In this document: one piece after another, positions 33,468 to 44,216 of the stretch
Layout: every line of letters starts with the position of its first letter
How positions within the stretch are numbered: the first letter of the stretch is position 1
Assembly: GCA_029961685.1 (NCBI GenBank)
Contig: JARWKL010000010.1
Coordinates: forward strand, 28,060,067-28,124,066
From: Aristolochia californica
Taxonomy: Eukaryota; Streptophyta; Magnoliopsida; Piperales; Aristolochiaceae
Length of the DNA stretch: 64,000 nt
Direction of reading: 5' to 3'
The notes under the pieces: generated by a model
What the model was told of the DNA's origin: nothing
The model's database searches: none
What the model saw: only the letters and a program-made list of their open reading frames with translations
Program-made: the position numbers and the translations under genes

Positions 33468-34475
33468 TCACATAATAGAGAAAGGACCAAAGTACTTTGG
33501 AGAAAGTTTATGACGGTGTTGGCCCACTAGTGAGTGTTGGCGGTAAGGATGGACTCGTAACCAGACATAGTCACCTTCCTTGTATGCAATATCCCGACAT
33601 CCCTTGTTGTAGAAGTCCTTCGTACGAACTTGTGCTTTGAGGAGGCAATTTGAAATATTATGTAGCACCTGGTCCCGTTCAATGAGTGTTTGATCAATAG
33701 AGTCCATGCGGGTGGAGCCCAAAGTATACGAGAGAATCTGAGGAGGATCTCTGCCATATAGAATGTTGAAGGGAGTAGACTATAAAGCGGTGTGGAAGGA
33801 AGTGTTATAACAATATTCCGCCCATGGTAACCATTGAACCCAGTTTTTAGAACGATTGCCCACTAGACATCGGAGATACATTTCCACATTTCGGTTAACT
33901 ACCTTTGGTTGGTCGTCTGTTTGAGGATGAAATGATGATGAGAACTTCAACTTGGTGTTGCATAGACAAAACAGTTCACGGAAAAAAGTGCTCGTAAATA
34001 CTGTATCACGATCACTGACAATTGATTCGGGAATACCATGTAAACGAACAATATGCTCGAGAAATATCTGTGCCACTTTGGATGTTGTATATGGGTGTGC
34101 CATGGGGATAAAGTGAGCATACTTGATGGGGATAAAGTGAGCATACTTAGAGAACCGATCCACCACCACAAATAATATCGACTTATCGGAAGATTGAGGA
34201 AGACCTTCGACGAAGTCCATAGAAATATTAGCCCACACCTATGTAGGAAGTGCCAAAGGCTGCAGAAGACCCGTGAGACTTAAGTCTCCGGCCTTGTTAT
34301 GTTGACACACTGAACATGATGTTACATATGTTACAATGGAGGTCTTCATAGCTTGCCAATAGAAATCCATTCGAATGCGATGTAATGTTTTCAGGATGCC
34401 TTCATGAGTGTTTTCATGGTATGCAGAGATGATGGCTGAAACCAAATCCGAAGTGTGTATGATATATAATTGCAA
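33468..34475 (-). pseudogene. Gypsy integrase
   Basis: Zinc-finger part with HENTHEG and CSVCQHNK (34430-34300), core with SMDFVEGLP (about 34220), IVSDRDTVFTS (about 34010), HPQTDDQPKVVNR (about 33920-33890) and a C-terminal region ending SPKYFGPFSI. The third catalytic acid normally lies in QTE at this last motif but here is Lys (QPK). A 27-bp tandem duplication at about 34098-34151 repeats the KYAHFIP segment. Stops at about 34239 and 33780 split the frame. Confidence 0.9.
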
Positions 34476-34499
34476 TTTTTAATAAAGAAGAGAATCCTA

Positions 34500-36119
34500 A
34501 ATGGTCCATCTAGCGTCTAGGACCCCCTCTATAATTTTCTTATGCATATCAAGAAGAATCGGATTGCTGGCATTTTCCCCCTTGACCAAGTCTAAAGGAA
34601 TAAAACAAGGCTGGCTGATATCATATAGAAGCGGCGGAGTCTCCAAACGTCGTAACAAGGCATCGACTGCCTTGTTTAACCTGCCTACGCGTTATTCCAC
34701 TATAAAGTCGAATCCCATCAATTTATTGATCTAGTGATGTTGAGGAGAAGTCGTGAGTCGCTGCTCCAGCAAATATATAGGCCTGTAATGATGAGTACAA
34801 ATAAGAAATGCACGACCTCATAGGTATAGGTGCCAATGTTGGACAGTTTTGGCCAACCTGATTAGCTCGCGTTCATATGTTGGCAATTTGTAATGTCGTT
34901 CTGCCAACTGTCGGCTGAAATATGCAATAGGGTGAAAGTGTTGTTGTAGAACGTCCCCAATGCCCCCACCTAATGCGTCACACTCGACCTCAAATAAATC
35001 TTCAAAATTGGGAAGTTGTAGAAATGGTGCGTATGCAAGAGCTAATTTGAGATCTGAGAAAGACTGTGTGGCCTAATCATTCTAGATAAAGGAATTTTTC
35101 TTGAGGAGATTTGACAATGGTGATGCTATCGGTCCATAGTTCCTGATAAATTTTCTATAATATCTTGTCAATCCCAAAAACTCTCTCAAAGCAGAGGTAT
35201 TCTTAGGTTGTGGCCAATTGGTAATAGCTTGAATTTTCTTTGAGTCAACTGTGACCCCACATGTGATGTCATAAATGAACATTTTGATTTCTTTATATAT
35301 AATTGATGGGCATGTAATAGTTGAAATACCAATCTTAAATGCTCTAAATGTTGATGTCCAAACTAGCTGTAAATGAGTATGTCATAAAAAAAACAAGTAG
35401 AAATTTGCGAAGATAGTTTCAGAATACCACGTTTATTAATGCCTAGAATGTGGATGGGCGTTGGATAACCCAAATGGCATGACCACATATTCAAAGTGAC
35501 CGTGATGAGTGCGGAAGGCAGTTTTCTCAATGTCATCTGGATGCATATCAACCTGATGATATCCGAAGTGCAAGTCCAATTTGATGAATATATATGACCC
35601 GTGCAATTCATCTAAAAGCTCCTCCGCCACATGAATAGGAAACTTATCTTTCAAAGTTTGGGCATTCAAATCCCGATAATCTACACAAAATCGCCATGTA
35701 CCATCATGTTTCTTAACGAGGACTAGTGACAAAAATGGTGAATGGCTGCTGGGATTAAGACCTTGTTGTAGTATGACTTGGCATTGTCTTTCAATTTCAT
35801 CTTTCTGGAGATGTGGGTACCTATAAGGTCGAACGACCACCACTTTGGAGTCCTGTTTTAAACATATCTGATGCTCAAAGTGCCTCAAGGGAGGCAGCCC
35901 AGAGAACTTTTGGAACAAGTCCAAGAATTCATCCAGGAGATGCTCTATATTGCTGTCCGGATTGTCCTGTGTGTGAATCGTATAAATGTGATGTGGCTTG
36001 TCCACATAACTGCCCTGTAATAGTACTTGTTGTCTGCCCGTTTCAAAAATCATAGTTAAAGCAGTAAAATCCCATAAAATAGGGCCTAATTTTTGCAGCC
36101 ATTTAATACCCAATACCAT
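34500..36119 (-). pseudogene. Gypsy reverse transcriptase and RNase H
   Basis: RT frame 36119-35436 has VRPYRYPHLQKDEIE, FCVDYRDLNAQT, FIKLDLHFGYHQVDMH and MPFGLSNA. After a shift, the catalytic box reads FFYDILIYS (about 35380), one Asp short of YDDIL, an apparent in-frame codon deletion. The connection has GVTVDSKKIQAI and LREFLGLTRYYRKFIRNYG (35250-35130). RNase H (35080-34740) has FSRQLAERHYKLPTYERE-type sequence with stops. Confidence 0.9.
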
Positions 36120-36130
36120 ATCAAACCGAC

Positions 36131-36370
36131 CTAGAGGTATGGTAAAAATTTTGAATCAAAGAAAGGCGTACCGATTGAGAATTTTACTTTTTTGCTGATG
36201 CAGTAGCTAGGAACTTTTTCTCCATTGGCAACCGAAACTGTTGTTGTTGAGTGTGGAAATATCTGTAGTTGAAGGTGTTGAGCAGCGGTCCAACTGATAA
36301 AATTATGTGTACTTCCTGAATCCACAAGGCTGACAAGGTCCAGGTCCATCACCCGAGTGCGGACTTGCAT
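36131..36370 (-). pseudogene. Gypsy aspartic protease
   Basis: SLVDSGSTHNFIS, the DSG active-site motif of gypsy proteases, is intact (about 36325-36285). It is separated from RT by a frameshift near 36125. Confidence 0.85.
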
Positions 36371-37583
36371 AGTTTTGGCAGATTTCTGTCTTGTAATGGC
36401 ATGCAGATAGATTTCTAGTGGATCCTACTCAATAGGATCATCAAGCTCTTGTGTTTCCGTGATTTCATCGACCCCTAACTAGAACAACCTTTTACACTGA
36501 TGGCCTACCCTGTATGTTTCATCACAGTTGTAACATAGTTCTTTGCCATGTGCTCAACCATCTCCCCTCTAGTTAATTTTCGAATAAACTAGGCGGACAA
36601 GTTCCTGGGCCATGTATCTGTTGTAGGAGTAATACTGGTATGATTTCTGACCTATTGCCCTGTTGGAGAAGCTATTTGAGGGTTGGTGTTGCGTCTCCCT
36701 TGCCATCTATTGGCAGTGTTCCGGTCCCCTGTCAAGCTGGTCTCTTGTTTTGAAATTTTTGTCGAAGTTCCAGTGCGCAAGCTAGATTCATTGCTCGAGC
36801 TAAGTTAGCAGGTGCGTGGAGCTCCACCTCTAACCTTAATGACTCAGTAAGGCCTGTCATAAATAAATTGACTTTATAGTCTACACGAACCATCCGACTG
36901 GCTCATGCCAATTTTTCTTAGAACTATTTTTTATATAGTTCCAATGGGCCAGTTTGTCGTAAAAATGCCAAATCCCCTAAGGGTTTATTGTGAGTTGGAG
37001 GACTGAACTAGATAGTGCATAACTGTTTAAAATCTTCCCAATCCAGCACTAATCTATACAACTCTACTTAATAAAACTAGAGTTATGCTTCATCGAGCAT
37101 GTGGAAGGCAACCGGTCCCACCTTATCAATTTATGATGTTCTTTGATGGGTAAAATGTTTTTTGCACCTATGTAACTAAATCAATGGGTCATCTGACCCA
37201 TTAAAAGAAGGGAAGTCAAGTTTTGTATACCTTGGTACGGTGCCTCCTCCTTGGTTGAAATTTCCCGTCTAGCCAGGAAAGGTAGTGCGCCCTGTAAACT
37301 GGTCTCCTCCTCTGTTGTTCGAATTGTCCTCTCTTGTTTGGTCTGGGTTTGAATTTATTCCAACCATAATATTTTCCATCATTCCAGAAAGTCTATCAAT
37401 CTGGAGATTAATATTTGGAATTTGTTCCAACTTCTCTATGATTATGGCAAACTTTTTTTCATTCTTTGCTTGTTTTTCTTCTTGTGCCTTCTGCCCTCTG
37501 ATCATCAACTCTTTTAACTCACCATTGTTGGGCTCCCCCGTGTTACCCTGTTCTGATACCAAGTTGTTATGGTCCCTAACCAT
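36371..37583 (-). pseudogene. Gypsy gag
   Basis: Starts next to the primer site (coiled-coil-like N-terminus, 37583-37269), then the retrotransposon gag domain with KLDFPSFNGSDDPLIWLH-like residues (about 37220-37160) in broken frames, and a zinc knuckle CYNCDETYRVGHQC near 36530-36490. Many stops. Confidence 0.82.
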
Positions 37584-38441
37584 GGATCGAGTAACTCAGG
37601 GTGGGATTTGTGAATCCAGCACTGTAATAGAGTTGCTGCTCTCGGTAAGGCTGAAAAGGAGTCTCCTTTTCTTTGGTTGTTCTCGGATAGGAGGAAAGCA
37701 GCCTCCTTTGTGAACCTAGGCTGCGGTTCTCGGTAAGGGTAGAGAGCCCTTGTTGCTGTTGCTCAGACAGGAGGGGAAAGGTCCCCTTTGCTGCTCATGG
37801 TTGGGAGGATTTAGAACTCTCTCTGCTACTACTCGGGTTAAGGGCTGAAAGCCTCTAACTTGGACAGTCCTCGGATCAGAGGTTATGGGTTCCTAACCTT
37901 AGAGTTTGATGGCTTTGATGCTGAAGCACCTCTCTAGAGGTTGCTATAAGTTTGGGGTTGGGAAACCCTACCCTTGCTCGGAATGGAGTGAAGCTCCCTC
38001 TTGCTACTGTGGACGTAGGAGAGGCTACGACCTCTATTGAACTCGGAAACAGTAAATCAATCCTTCCCCCTTGGCTTCGGTAAGATCATTACAAACCAGA
38101 ATTCAAAAGAGAAAGAATAAACCCAAAATCAAGAGAGAACTATACATGTAGCTCGTCAAGGAGACCTCCCAAACCCTAGAGCTCGTCAAGGAGAACTCCA
38201 AAACCTATTTAACCTAATTCAATGCTTGTCTTTCTTCTATTTCTCTACCCTCTAAATATGGTGTGAAATCATTAGAGTTTTAGGGCTTAAATTAACAATT
38301 CTGCCCCTGTGACATGGATTCTTACATAGTTAATGAAAAAATATACTTAAAGCAATATAAAATATTAAATTTAAATTAATTGACTCAGTGAGTCATTGCC
38401 GCCTCCTTTGGGTGACTCAGTGAGCTATTGAATCCTCAACA
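37565..38441 (-). repeat. 5' LTR of the gypsy element
   Basis: 877 bp; plus strand TGTTATGGTCCC to CCTCAACA. A solo relative is at 51405-52034. The right flank is CAAAC; the matching left copy is lost with the 3' end. Confidence 0.85.
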
Positions 38442-38740
38442 CAAACATCAAGTTTGATCACATATGGATTTATGTACTCTCCAACCACCTGATTTACCCC
38501 ATAAATTGCATTGTTGCACTGAGTTACGTTATGAGAATTTCTGATGACATAGTCAGGAAAATAGCATGCAAGGGTTGCCCTCTTCTTCCAACCTTCACTG
38601 CACTTGAGCTTTGCACCCCTAGCAACTTCTGCTCCATGCTGCACTTCTAGACCTAGCTCTGTGAAGTATGATAAAACATCCAAGTCCACTAATGTCTGAG
38701 ATGTTTTTTCTTCCATCCATATCTTTTTCATATGCAGTGA
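38442..38740 (-). other. Unrecognised open frame at the end of element iii
   Basis: A frame from 38731 with KLKCSEGWKKRATLACYF and VVGEYINPYVIKLDVCVED looks protein-like, with balanced composition, but I do not recognise the family. It may be another captured exon. Confidence 0.35.
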
Positions 38741-38749
38741 TCATAGAGT

Positions 38750-39160
38750 TCCCTGTTACCAATTCTCTGCCCGAGAAAAGATCATGGAGTGGTGCACAGA
38801 TTGGAAGGACACCCAGAGCTTCCACAACCTTCCCTTTTTGGAAGGATCCGGCTATCATGGCGTTCCAAGTACCCACCTCTCGAAAGGGCATTTCATCAAT
38901 TGTTTGGTAAGCACCAGGAATATCACCAAACTTGGAATACATATGCATCTAATAAGAGCCCATGAACACATCTCCACACATTTCATAATCGTCCACAATA
39001 GAATTCCCATAACCCCCACATGGATGAAGAATTTCAATGAATAGTGTCCCTGAATCACCCCTACAGTTATTATTTCACATCTGTTTACTAAAATTCATAC
39101 ATAACCCAAATTCTTTCTGATGAGAATGTCCAACACTAAGTATATTCCAGGCAATACAGG
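38750..39160 (-). pseudogene. Captured PPR-protein fragment
   Basis: Minus-strand frames give AWNILSVGHS (about 39145), GTLFIEILHPCGG (about 39045), MHMYSKFGDIPGAYQTIDEM and GTWNAMIAGSFQKGKVVEAL (38948-38815). These are consecutive PLS-type PPR repeats (HMYSKFGDI..A...FDEMP.R.VGTWNAMI pattern). One stop lies just before MHMYS. Full-length PPR proteins have many repeats; about three remain. Confidence 0.72.
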
Positions 39161-39230
39161 TTTGGATAGGTTTGGCATACATATTTAAGCTTTCGAACTT
39201 CAGTCTCTGATTATTTTGGAAAGCATAATC

Positions 39231-39402
39231 GAAGTCCCAGTCCTGAATGACGGAGACCTCACGGAGGATTCTCGGAACCATGGTGGTATCATCTAGGCTC
39301 TTCTTGCCGAGGACCTTGACGATGAACTCCGTGCCATCAAGGACGGACTTGGCATAATAAACCTTGGCCAAGGATCCCTGACCGATGAGCTTGCCGAGCT
39401 TG
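39231..39402 (-). pseudogene. Captured CIPK (SnRK3) kinase fragment, second half
   Basis: LGKLIGQGSLAKVYYAKSV, then IVKVLGKK and ILREVSVI (39402-39250) fit the start of a CBL-interacting protein kinase domain. The glycine loop is GQGSLAKV (the third Gly of GxGxxG is already Ala in CIPKs) and the ATP-binding Lys is in VKVL. It stops before the catalytic loop. The first half lies beyond the family A insertion at 42121-42178. Confidence 0.8.
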
Positions 39403-39859
39403 TGTTGGAAGATGGGCTCCAACCCACACGACCAAGGAAGGCCCACATATTTAAGAGTATTATAAGATGGGCCACACAAAGAAGGAAGGCCCACAAGATG
39501 GGCCCGAGCACATAAGAAGTAGGACCCACCATGATTACCACGAGCTAGCATCCTTATCACATAAGTTGGAAGATCAAGAAGGACTCACAAAGATAACCAC
39601 GAGCTGACATCTTTATCTTATGGTCATGTCCTCATAGAAGAATTCTAGTTTGAGTTATGTTGTCTTCTTTTATATTGAGTTATTTAATTATGCTAGGACA
39701 TATCTTGAAGAGTTAGAGTTTGGGTGTAATTAGGACAAAGGTAGTTTTATTGGAATTGGACTCTACTACCTTCCTCTATTATAAATAGAGGTTCATGTAC
39801 TCTGATTATAATAAGTTAATGGAGTCAATGAAGTATTTCTCTTTTCTATAAATTCAACA
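39403..39859 (+). repeat. 5' LTR of copy A3
   Basis: 457 bp; contains TATAAATAGAGG at about 39780-39791 and ends AATTCAACA just before the primer site. Confidence 0.95.
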
Positions 39860-41235
39860 TGGTATCAGAGCGTTCTGGTTCTGTGAGTTGACGTGGTCAA
39901 CCCACAGAGGTAATGAGATTCTTTTTTCTAATCTATCATCTCTTACAGTTAGGGCTCGTAGTTATTTTTTTAAGTCCCTACACCCATTAGGTTTTTATAT
40001 TTTTCACCTCTATACTGAGCGTTTCATATTAAAAAATTTATATTGACGGAAATATATTCGAGTCTACTTTGCAAGAAATTTTTTTTTTCCAATCAAATTT
40101 ATCTAGAAAGGGAAATCGATGTTTGAAGCAGCGGAAGTCAGATTGCAAAAGACGTTCGAGCAGCTCTAGAAAGCTTCCAATTCCGAGGTATTTTATGCTA
40201 TAAAGAACGAGAGTTTATATGGATAAATATATATCAAAAGAAATATTTGTAAGTCTATTCTCTTACCTATTCAACCAATTTTTTATCTGAGTTATCTACA
40301 AAGATAAATCGATATTAGAAGCCGTGAAGGTCAGATTGCAAAACAGGTTCGAGTAGTATAAGAAAGATTCAACTTCCGAGGTATTTTATTCTATGAAGAA
40401 AGAGACTTTATATGGAGAATTATGTATCAAAAGAAAGATATGTAAGTCTATTTTCTTATCTATTCTATAAATTATCGGTATGAGTTTTTGATATGGAGAT
40501 ATTGATCTAGGAAAAGTCAATAGTCATTCTGGAAAAAAAAAGGAGAAACAGTTCTTAGTTCGGCTAGATGATAGAGATCAAGATCTATTAGATTATTTAT
40601 CTCCTAATAATTAATTTTTATGAAGTGAAGTTATATGTGGTTGAATGTTATTTAAGTTTACTTTCATAGAAGAGAATTTCATGTCAATTTGATCTATATT
40701 TAAAGATATATTCGCATTGGAAGAATCAAAGGTCATGTTGGTATTCTGTTGCATTGAAAAATCCGAATTTAAGCCCATTATTTTGGGTCACTTTTTGAGT
40801 TTCTATATCAGGAAAATATCTCACTTCTCCTTGGTTTAAGAGCTTATTTATACATTTATGTTATTTGGGCTTATTACTATATCTATGATATTTGGTTCAA
40901 GTTGGGATCACTACCATTACCTCCTAGCTTGAGGGGGGAGAAGTAGAAGAAGTATAAGAAAAAGGTATTTTATATGTTGTAGATAAGTTTTATGTGACCA
41001 AAATATTCAAGAAAGGGGAAGCACAACTTTTGCATCTAAGAAGAAATATTTATAAAGGATTATGATTATTTCATGGGTTCTTCTAGAAGGTTTATAATTT
41101 TGGTTCGTGTTATATGTGTTGCAAGATGGTCGTGTTATATTCAGCTGCAGCTATTATGTCTTTTTGGAGACATTATTATTGAAGAAGAGGTGTTCTCGGT
41201 ATCCTTTCTCTTATCTTCACTTATCTTACCTTGTA

Positions 41236-41480
41236 AAAAAATATCACGGTTGGGAAATCGTGACGGAGGATAATTGTAAAAAAATATCAAGGTTGTAAAA
41301 CCATGATGGATAAACTTAATACCCTGTAAAAAAATATCATGGTTGGGATATCATGATGGGCCCTATCAAAAAATAATATACATATATATATATATATATA
41401 TAGATATATCACGGTTGGGAAACCATGATGAAGGATACCTTGTCAAAAAATATCACGGTTGGGAAACCATGACGGAAGAA
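41236..41480 (+). repeat. Array of five hairpin-forming units in family A
   Basis: Five related units, each an A-rich run followed by an imperfect inverted repeat such as ATCACGGTTGGGAAACCATGAT: near 41243, 41285, 41335, 41407 and 41452. A (TA)n run (41380-41404) separates units three and four. The units lie just upstream of the purine tract. A related single unit (CATCACGGTGTCCCAACC) occurs on the other strand in A1 (2818) and A2 (28115). Confidence 0.8.
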
Positions 41481-41663
41481 CTTATTATTACATCTAAGTT
41501 ATACTCCCCAGAATTGGCCAGCTAGGCCTCATGGAAGAAAGCACCAACGTGAGGGGAGTGTTGGAAGATTGGAGGACTGCCATTTTATAGAAAAAGATTC
41601 AACACAACATTTGCAACAAGTTGGGAATTCACGATGTTCTCTCACCCCTAGCTTGAGGAGGAG

Positions 41664-42120
41664 TGTTGGAAGATGGGCTCCAACCCACACGACCAAGGAA
41701 GACCCACATATTTAAGAGTATTATAAGATGGGTCACACGACAAAGGAAGGCCGACTAGATGGGCCTAAGCACATGATAAGTAGGACCCACCATGATTACC
41801 ACGAGCTGGCATCCTTATCACATAAGTTGGAAGATCAAGAAGGACTCACAATGATAACCACGAGCTAGCATCTTTATATTATGGTCACGTCCTCATAGAA
41901 GAGTTCTAGTTTGAGTTATGTCATCTTCTATTATATTGAGTTATTTAATTATGCTAGGACATATCTTTAAGAGTTAGAGTTTGGGTGTAATTGGCACAAG
42001 GGTAGTTTTATTGTAATTAGACTCTACTACCTTCCTCTATTATAAATAGAGGTTTGTGTACTCTGATTATAATAATTTAATGGAGTCAATGAAGTATTTC
42101 TCTTTTCCATAAATTCAACA
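41664..42120 (+). repeat. 3' LTR of copy A3
   Basis: 457 bp, same ends as the 5' LTR, followed by GCTTG. Confidence 0.95.
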
Positions 42121-42178
42121 GCTTGTATTTTCTGAACAAATTGGGTGTGCCGGTGTCGAGGACATGACGGGTCTCCAT
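42121..42178 (-). pseudogene. Captured CIPK fragment, first half
   Basis: ATG at 42178 (minus), then a short N-terminus ending FRKYK, which joins in frame with LGKLIGQG at 39402 if one GCTTG copy is removed. Together they form a typical CIPK start. The sequence to about 42300 upstream may be its 5' UTR. Confidence 0.75.
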
Positions 42179-42299
42179 GGGTCGCGGAATTAATCAAGCC
42201 CAAGGAGAGTCCCAAGTCCCGAGGCTCTTCACCTCTGCTCTTGTTCTCGAGCTCGCTTTAGATTCTCCTTCCGCCACGGTAACAACTTCCACTTCGAAA

Positions 42300-42838
42300 T
42301 GAAAATCTATGGATTTTTTGCCTTCCTATTTGCATAAACCTCTAACCGCAAAAAAATGAAGCTGCTGTTTAGAAAACATTTATGCTTCATAATGAAGTAC
42401 AACCTGACCTTTTTCCGACGGTGAACAATAACAAGTTGTGGCCAAAATTTATCATGGAGCTCCTCTGCTCGAAAATTTCTAGTCTCAATTTCGGGAACAA
42501 GGTTTTGTTTCCATGAACGGGGGAGATTTGAGGTTGGACCCAAATCTGGCTGTTGTGACATGATTTGAGGTCGAACGATGGGCAGCAATTGTTCATCTTC
42601 ATGAGTGGTGAACTTCCTATTTGAGGTATTAATGCGATGCTTCTCGATTTCGACCAATCTCAAGTCTTCCTTTGATTTGGGGGAGAATTTCTTCCAAACA
42701 TCATATCCCACAACCTACTGATTTGTTGGTCGATTCTTTTCATTCACGCTTCATTTTCTGCCCGCATTGCTGCCAATCGCACCTCTCTAGAAATTGCTCA
42801 CATCTTGTCACTCCTGGATGAATGACTCATGTTCAAGC
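42300..42838 (-). other. Leader / gag-like region of element iii
   Basis: Follows the primer site on the minus strand. Frames such as 42711-42307 are open but show only weak gag N-terminus character (MKRIDQQISRLW, about 42745). No clear domain. Confidence 0.5.
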
Positions 42839-42851
42839 TCTGATACCAAGT

Positions 42852-43517
42852 TATTACGGTCTTAGATCTAACATAATGATTCGTAGGGAAGAAGAAGAGA
42901 AGAAAAGAAAATCAAGCTGAAGGGAAGCTTGAGTGTTATGGTCCAGAATCTGACACGGCGATTCATAAGGAAGAAGAAGAGAAAGTTGAAAATCAAGCCG
43001 AAGGGAAGCATGTAAACCCTACGTTCTTCAAGGAGAACGCACACCCCTGAGTTCGTTGAGGAGAACTCAAAACCCTTGTTTACTCTAAATCAATGCGTGC
43101 TTTTTTCTCATTACTCTTACCCCTTAGATAAAATATTACAAAAATGCCCATGTGGCCTATTAATTCTTTAACTGAAATAAAATAAAGTAAATTAAAGAAA
43201 AACAATTAATTAGACTCTAAATAAATTAATAATATTGTTGTGTGCATAACATTGAGACCGTAGGTTCATTGAGGAGAGCGCACACCACTGAGCTCGTTTA
43301 GGAGAACTCAAAACCCTTTGTTTAACCTAAATTCAGACTTACCTCTTTCCAATTCCTTACACCCCTAAATAGGGATCACGTCAACAAGGTTCAAGAGAAA
43401 ATCAAAGATTTTCTCCTCCACAACATTTAACTTGAAAAATAAATAAACTTAATGACTAAGTCACTGACTCAGCCACGACGTCTCTACATGACTCAGCCTG
43501 CTATTGAGTTCATAACA
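42852..43517 (-). repeat. 5' LTR of element iii, interrupted by a solo LTR
   Basis: Left part 42852-42933 and right part 43252-43517 join once the solo LTR at 42934-43251 is removed. The right end reads TTCATAACA. It shares pieces with both the element ii LTR and the gypsy LTR (GAGCTCGTT...GGAGAACTC), so these families are related. Confidence 0.7.
42934..43251 (-). repeat. Solo LTR of the element ii family with TTGAG duplication
   Basis: 318 bp; plus strand TGTTATGGTCC to GTGCATAACA, with TTGAG at 42929-42933 and 43252-43256. It matches the reverse complement of 32645-32989. It has no internal sequence, so it arose by LTR-LTR recombination after insertion. Confidence 0.9.
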
Positions 43518-43606
43518 ATCTTCTCCAGTGCCTGTAGATAATTTTGTATTTGAATCCATAGGGGTTTCTGCTAATCTACACCCCATCATTCTTGTCTCCC
43601 CCAATA
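43518..43606 (-). pseudogene. Scrap of minus-strand copia RT
   Basis: About 90 bp closely matching 15610-15700 (GAATCCATAGGGGTTTCT...ACACCCCATCATTC). It is the host copia sequence into which neighbouring elements inserted. Confidence 0.75.
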
Positions 43607-44216
43607 ACTAATCCGGGTAAACAACATTGGAAAGCAGTGAAGTGGATTCTTAGGTATTTGAGAGGCATTGCAGACTCATCCTTATGTTTTAGAAAGTTAG
43701 ACTTGAGATTACATGATTATGTAGATGCCGATGGTAGGAAGAGTACCACTGGATATGTATACACATTGGGTGGTACAGTAGTTAGTTGGATCTCTAAGTT
43801 GTAGAAGATAGTTACTTTTTCCACTACTAAGGCAAAATATTTCACCGTGACCAAAGCCAACAAAGAGATGGTATGGCTGCAGTCCTTCTGGGAAGAATTG
43901 GGTCTCAAGTATGGGAAGAATGTGTTGTATTGTGACAATTCAAGTTCTATTCATTTAGCAAAGAATTTTGTTTATCATGCCAGAACAAAGCACATATATG
44001 TGGATTATCACTTCATCAGATCGTCTATGGAGGATCGAGTCTTAGCACTTGAGAAGATTCAAAGAAGTCAAAATCCGGTTGATATGTTGACAAAGATTAT
44101 TACTATTGAGCAACTGAAGTTGTGTACAACTTCAGTTGGAATTTTTTCTAAGGATTGAGAAGTTTTTGTCGTTGTAGAGGAGATATTAATGATGGATTAT
44201 TCTCGAAGTGGGAGAT
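43607..44216 (+). pseudogene. Tork-like copia RNase H remnant (first copy)
   Basis: GKQHWKAVKWILRYLRGIA, DADGRKSTTGYVYTLGGTVVSW, WLQSFWEELGL, NSSSIHLAKN and HARTKHIYVDYHFIRS mark the RNase H end of a Tnt1/Tork-type copia polyprotein (43620-44150). A stop at about 43802 splits it; KLCTTSVG marks the polyprotein end. Confidence 0.85.

Larger units (their letters stand above)
33458..38441 (-). mobile_element. Gypsy retroelement, 3'-truncated
   Basis: Minus strand, in order: 5' LTR (37565-38441), primer site CTTGGTATCAGA (about 37552-37563), gag, protease, RT, RNase H, integrase. The sequence stops soon after the integrase at the motif SPKYFGPFSI (about 33470), so the 3' end and 3' LTR are lost at the junction with family A copy A2. 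Stops and frameshifts occur throughout. Confidence 0.9.
39403..42120 (+). mobile_element. Complete family A LTR element with GCTTG duplication (copy A3)
   Basis: LTRs 39403-39859 and 41664-42120 are both 457 bp (TGTTGGAAG...ATTCAACA) and differ at about 31 sites by my hand alignment, without indels. GCTTG flanks both ends (39398-39402, 42121-42125). Primer site TGGTATCAGAGCG follows the 5' LTR; a purine tract (CTTGAGGAGGAG) precedes the 3' LTR. The 1.8-kb interior has no coding domain. It splits the CIPK fragment of element iii. This is the reference copy for family A here. Confidence 0.95.
38442..43517 (-). mobile_element. Gene-capturing LTR retroelement (element iii), partial
   Basis: On the minus strand: 5' LTR (42852-43517, itself split by a solo LTR), primer site TTGGTATCAGAGC (about 42838-42850), a gag-like leader, then a CIPK fragment and a PPR fragment, ending where the gypsy element begins (38441). 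No 3' LTR or pol was seen, so assignment as one element is partly inferred from primer-site context and from likeness to elements i and ii. It carries a complete family A insertion at 39403-42120. Confidence 0.65.

Noticed and set aside
39860..39872. TGGTATCAGAG motifs as possible tRNA gene ends
   Set aside because: They occur next to LTRs only and are primer-binding sites; no tRNA cloverleaf surrounds them.
41236..41480. Possible CRISPR-like array
   Set aside because: Units are imperfect hairpins with uneven spacing in plant retroelement DNA, with no spacers of uniform size and no cas genes.
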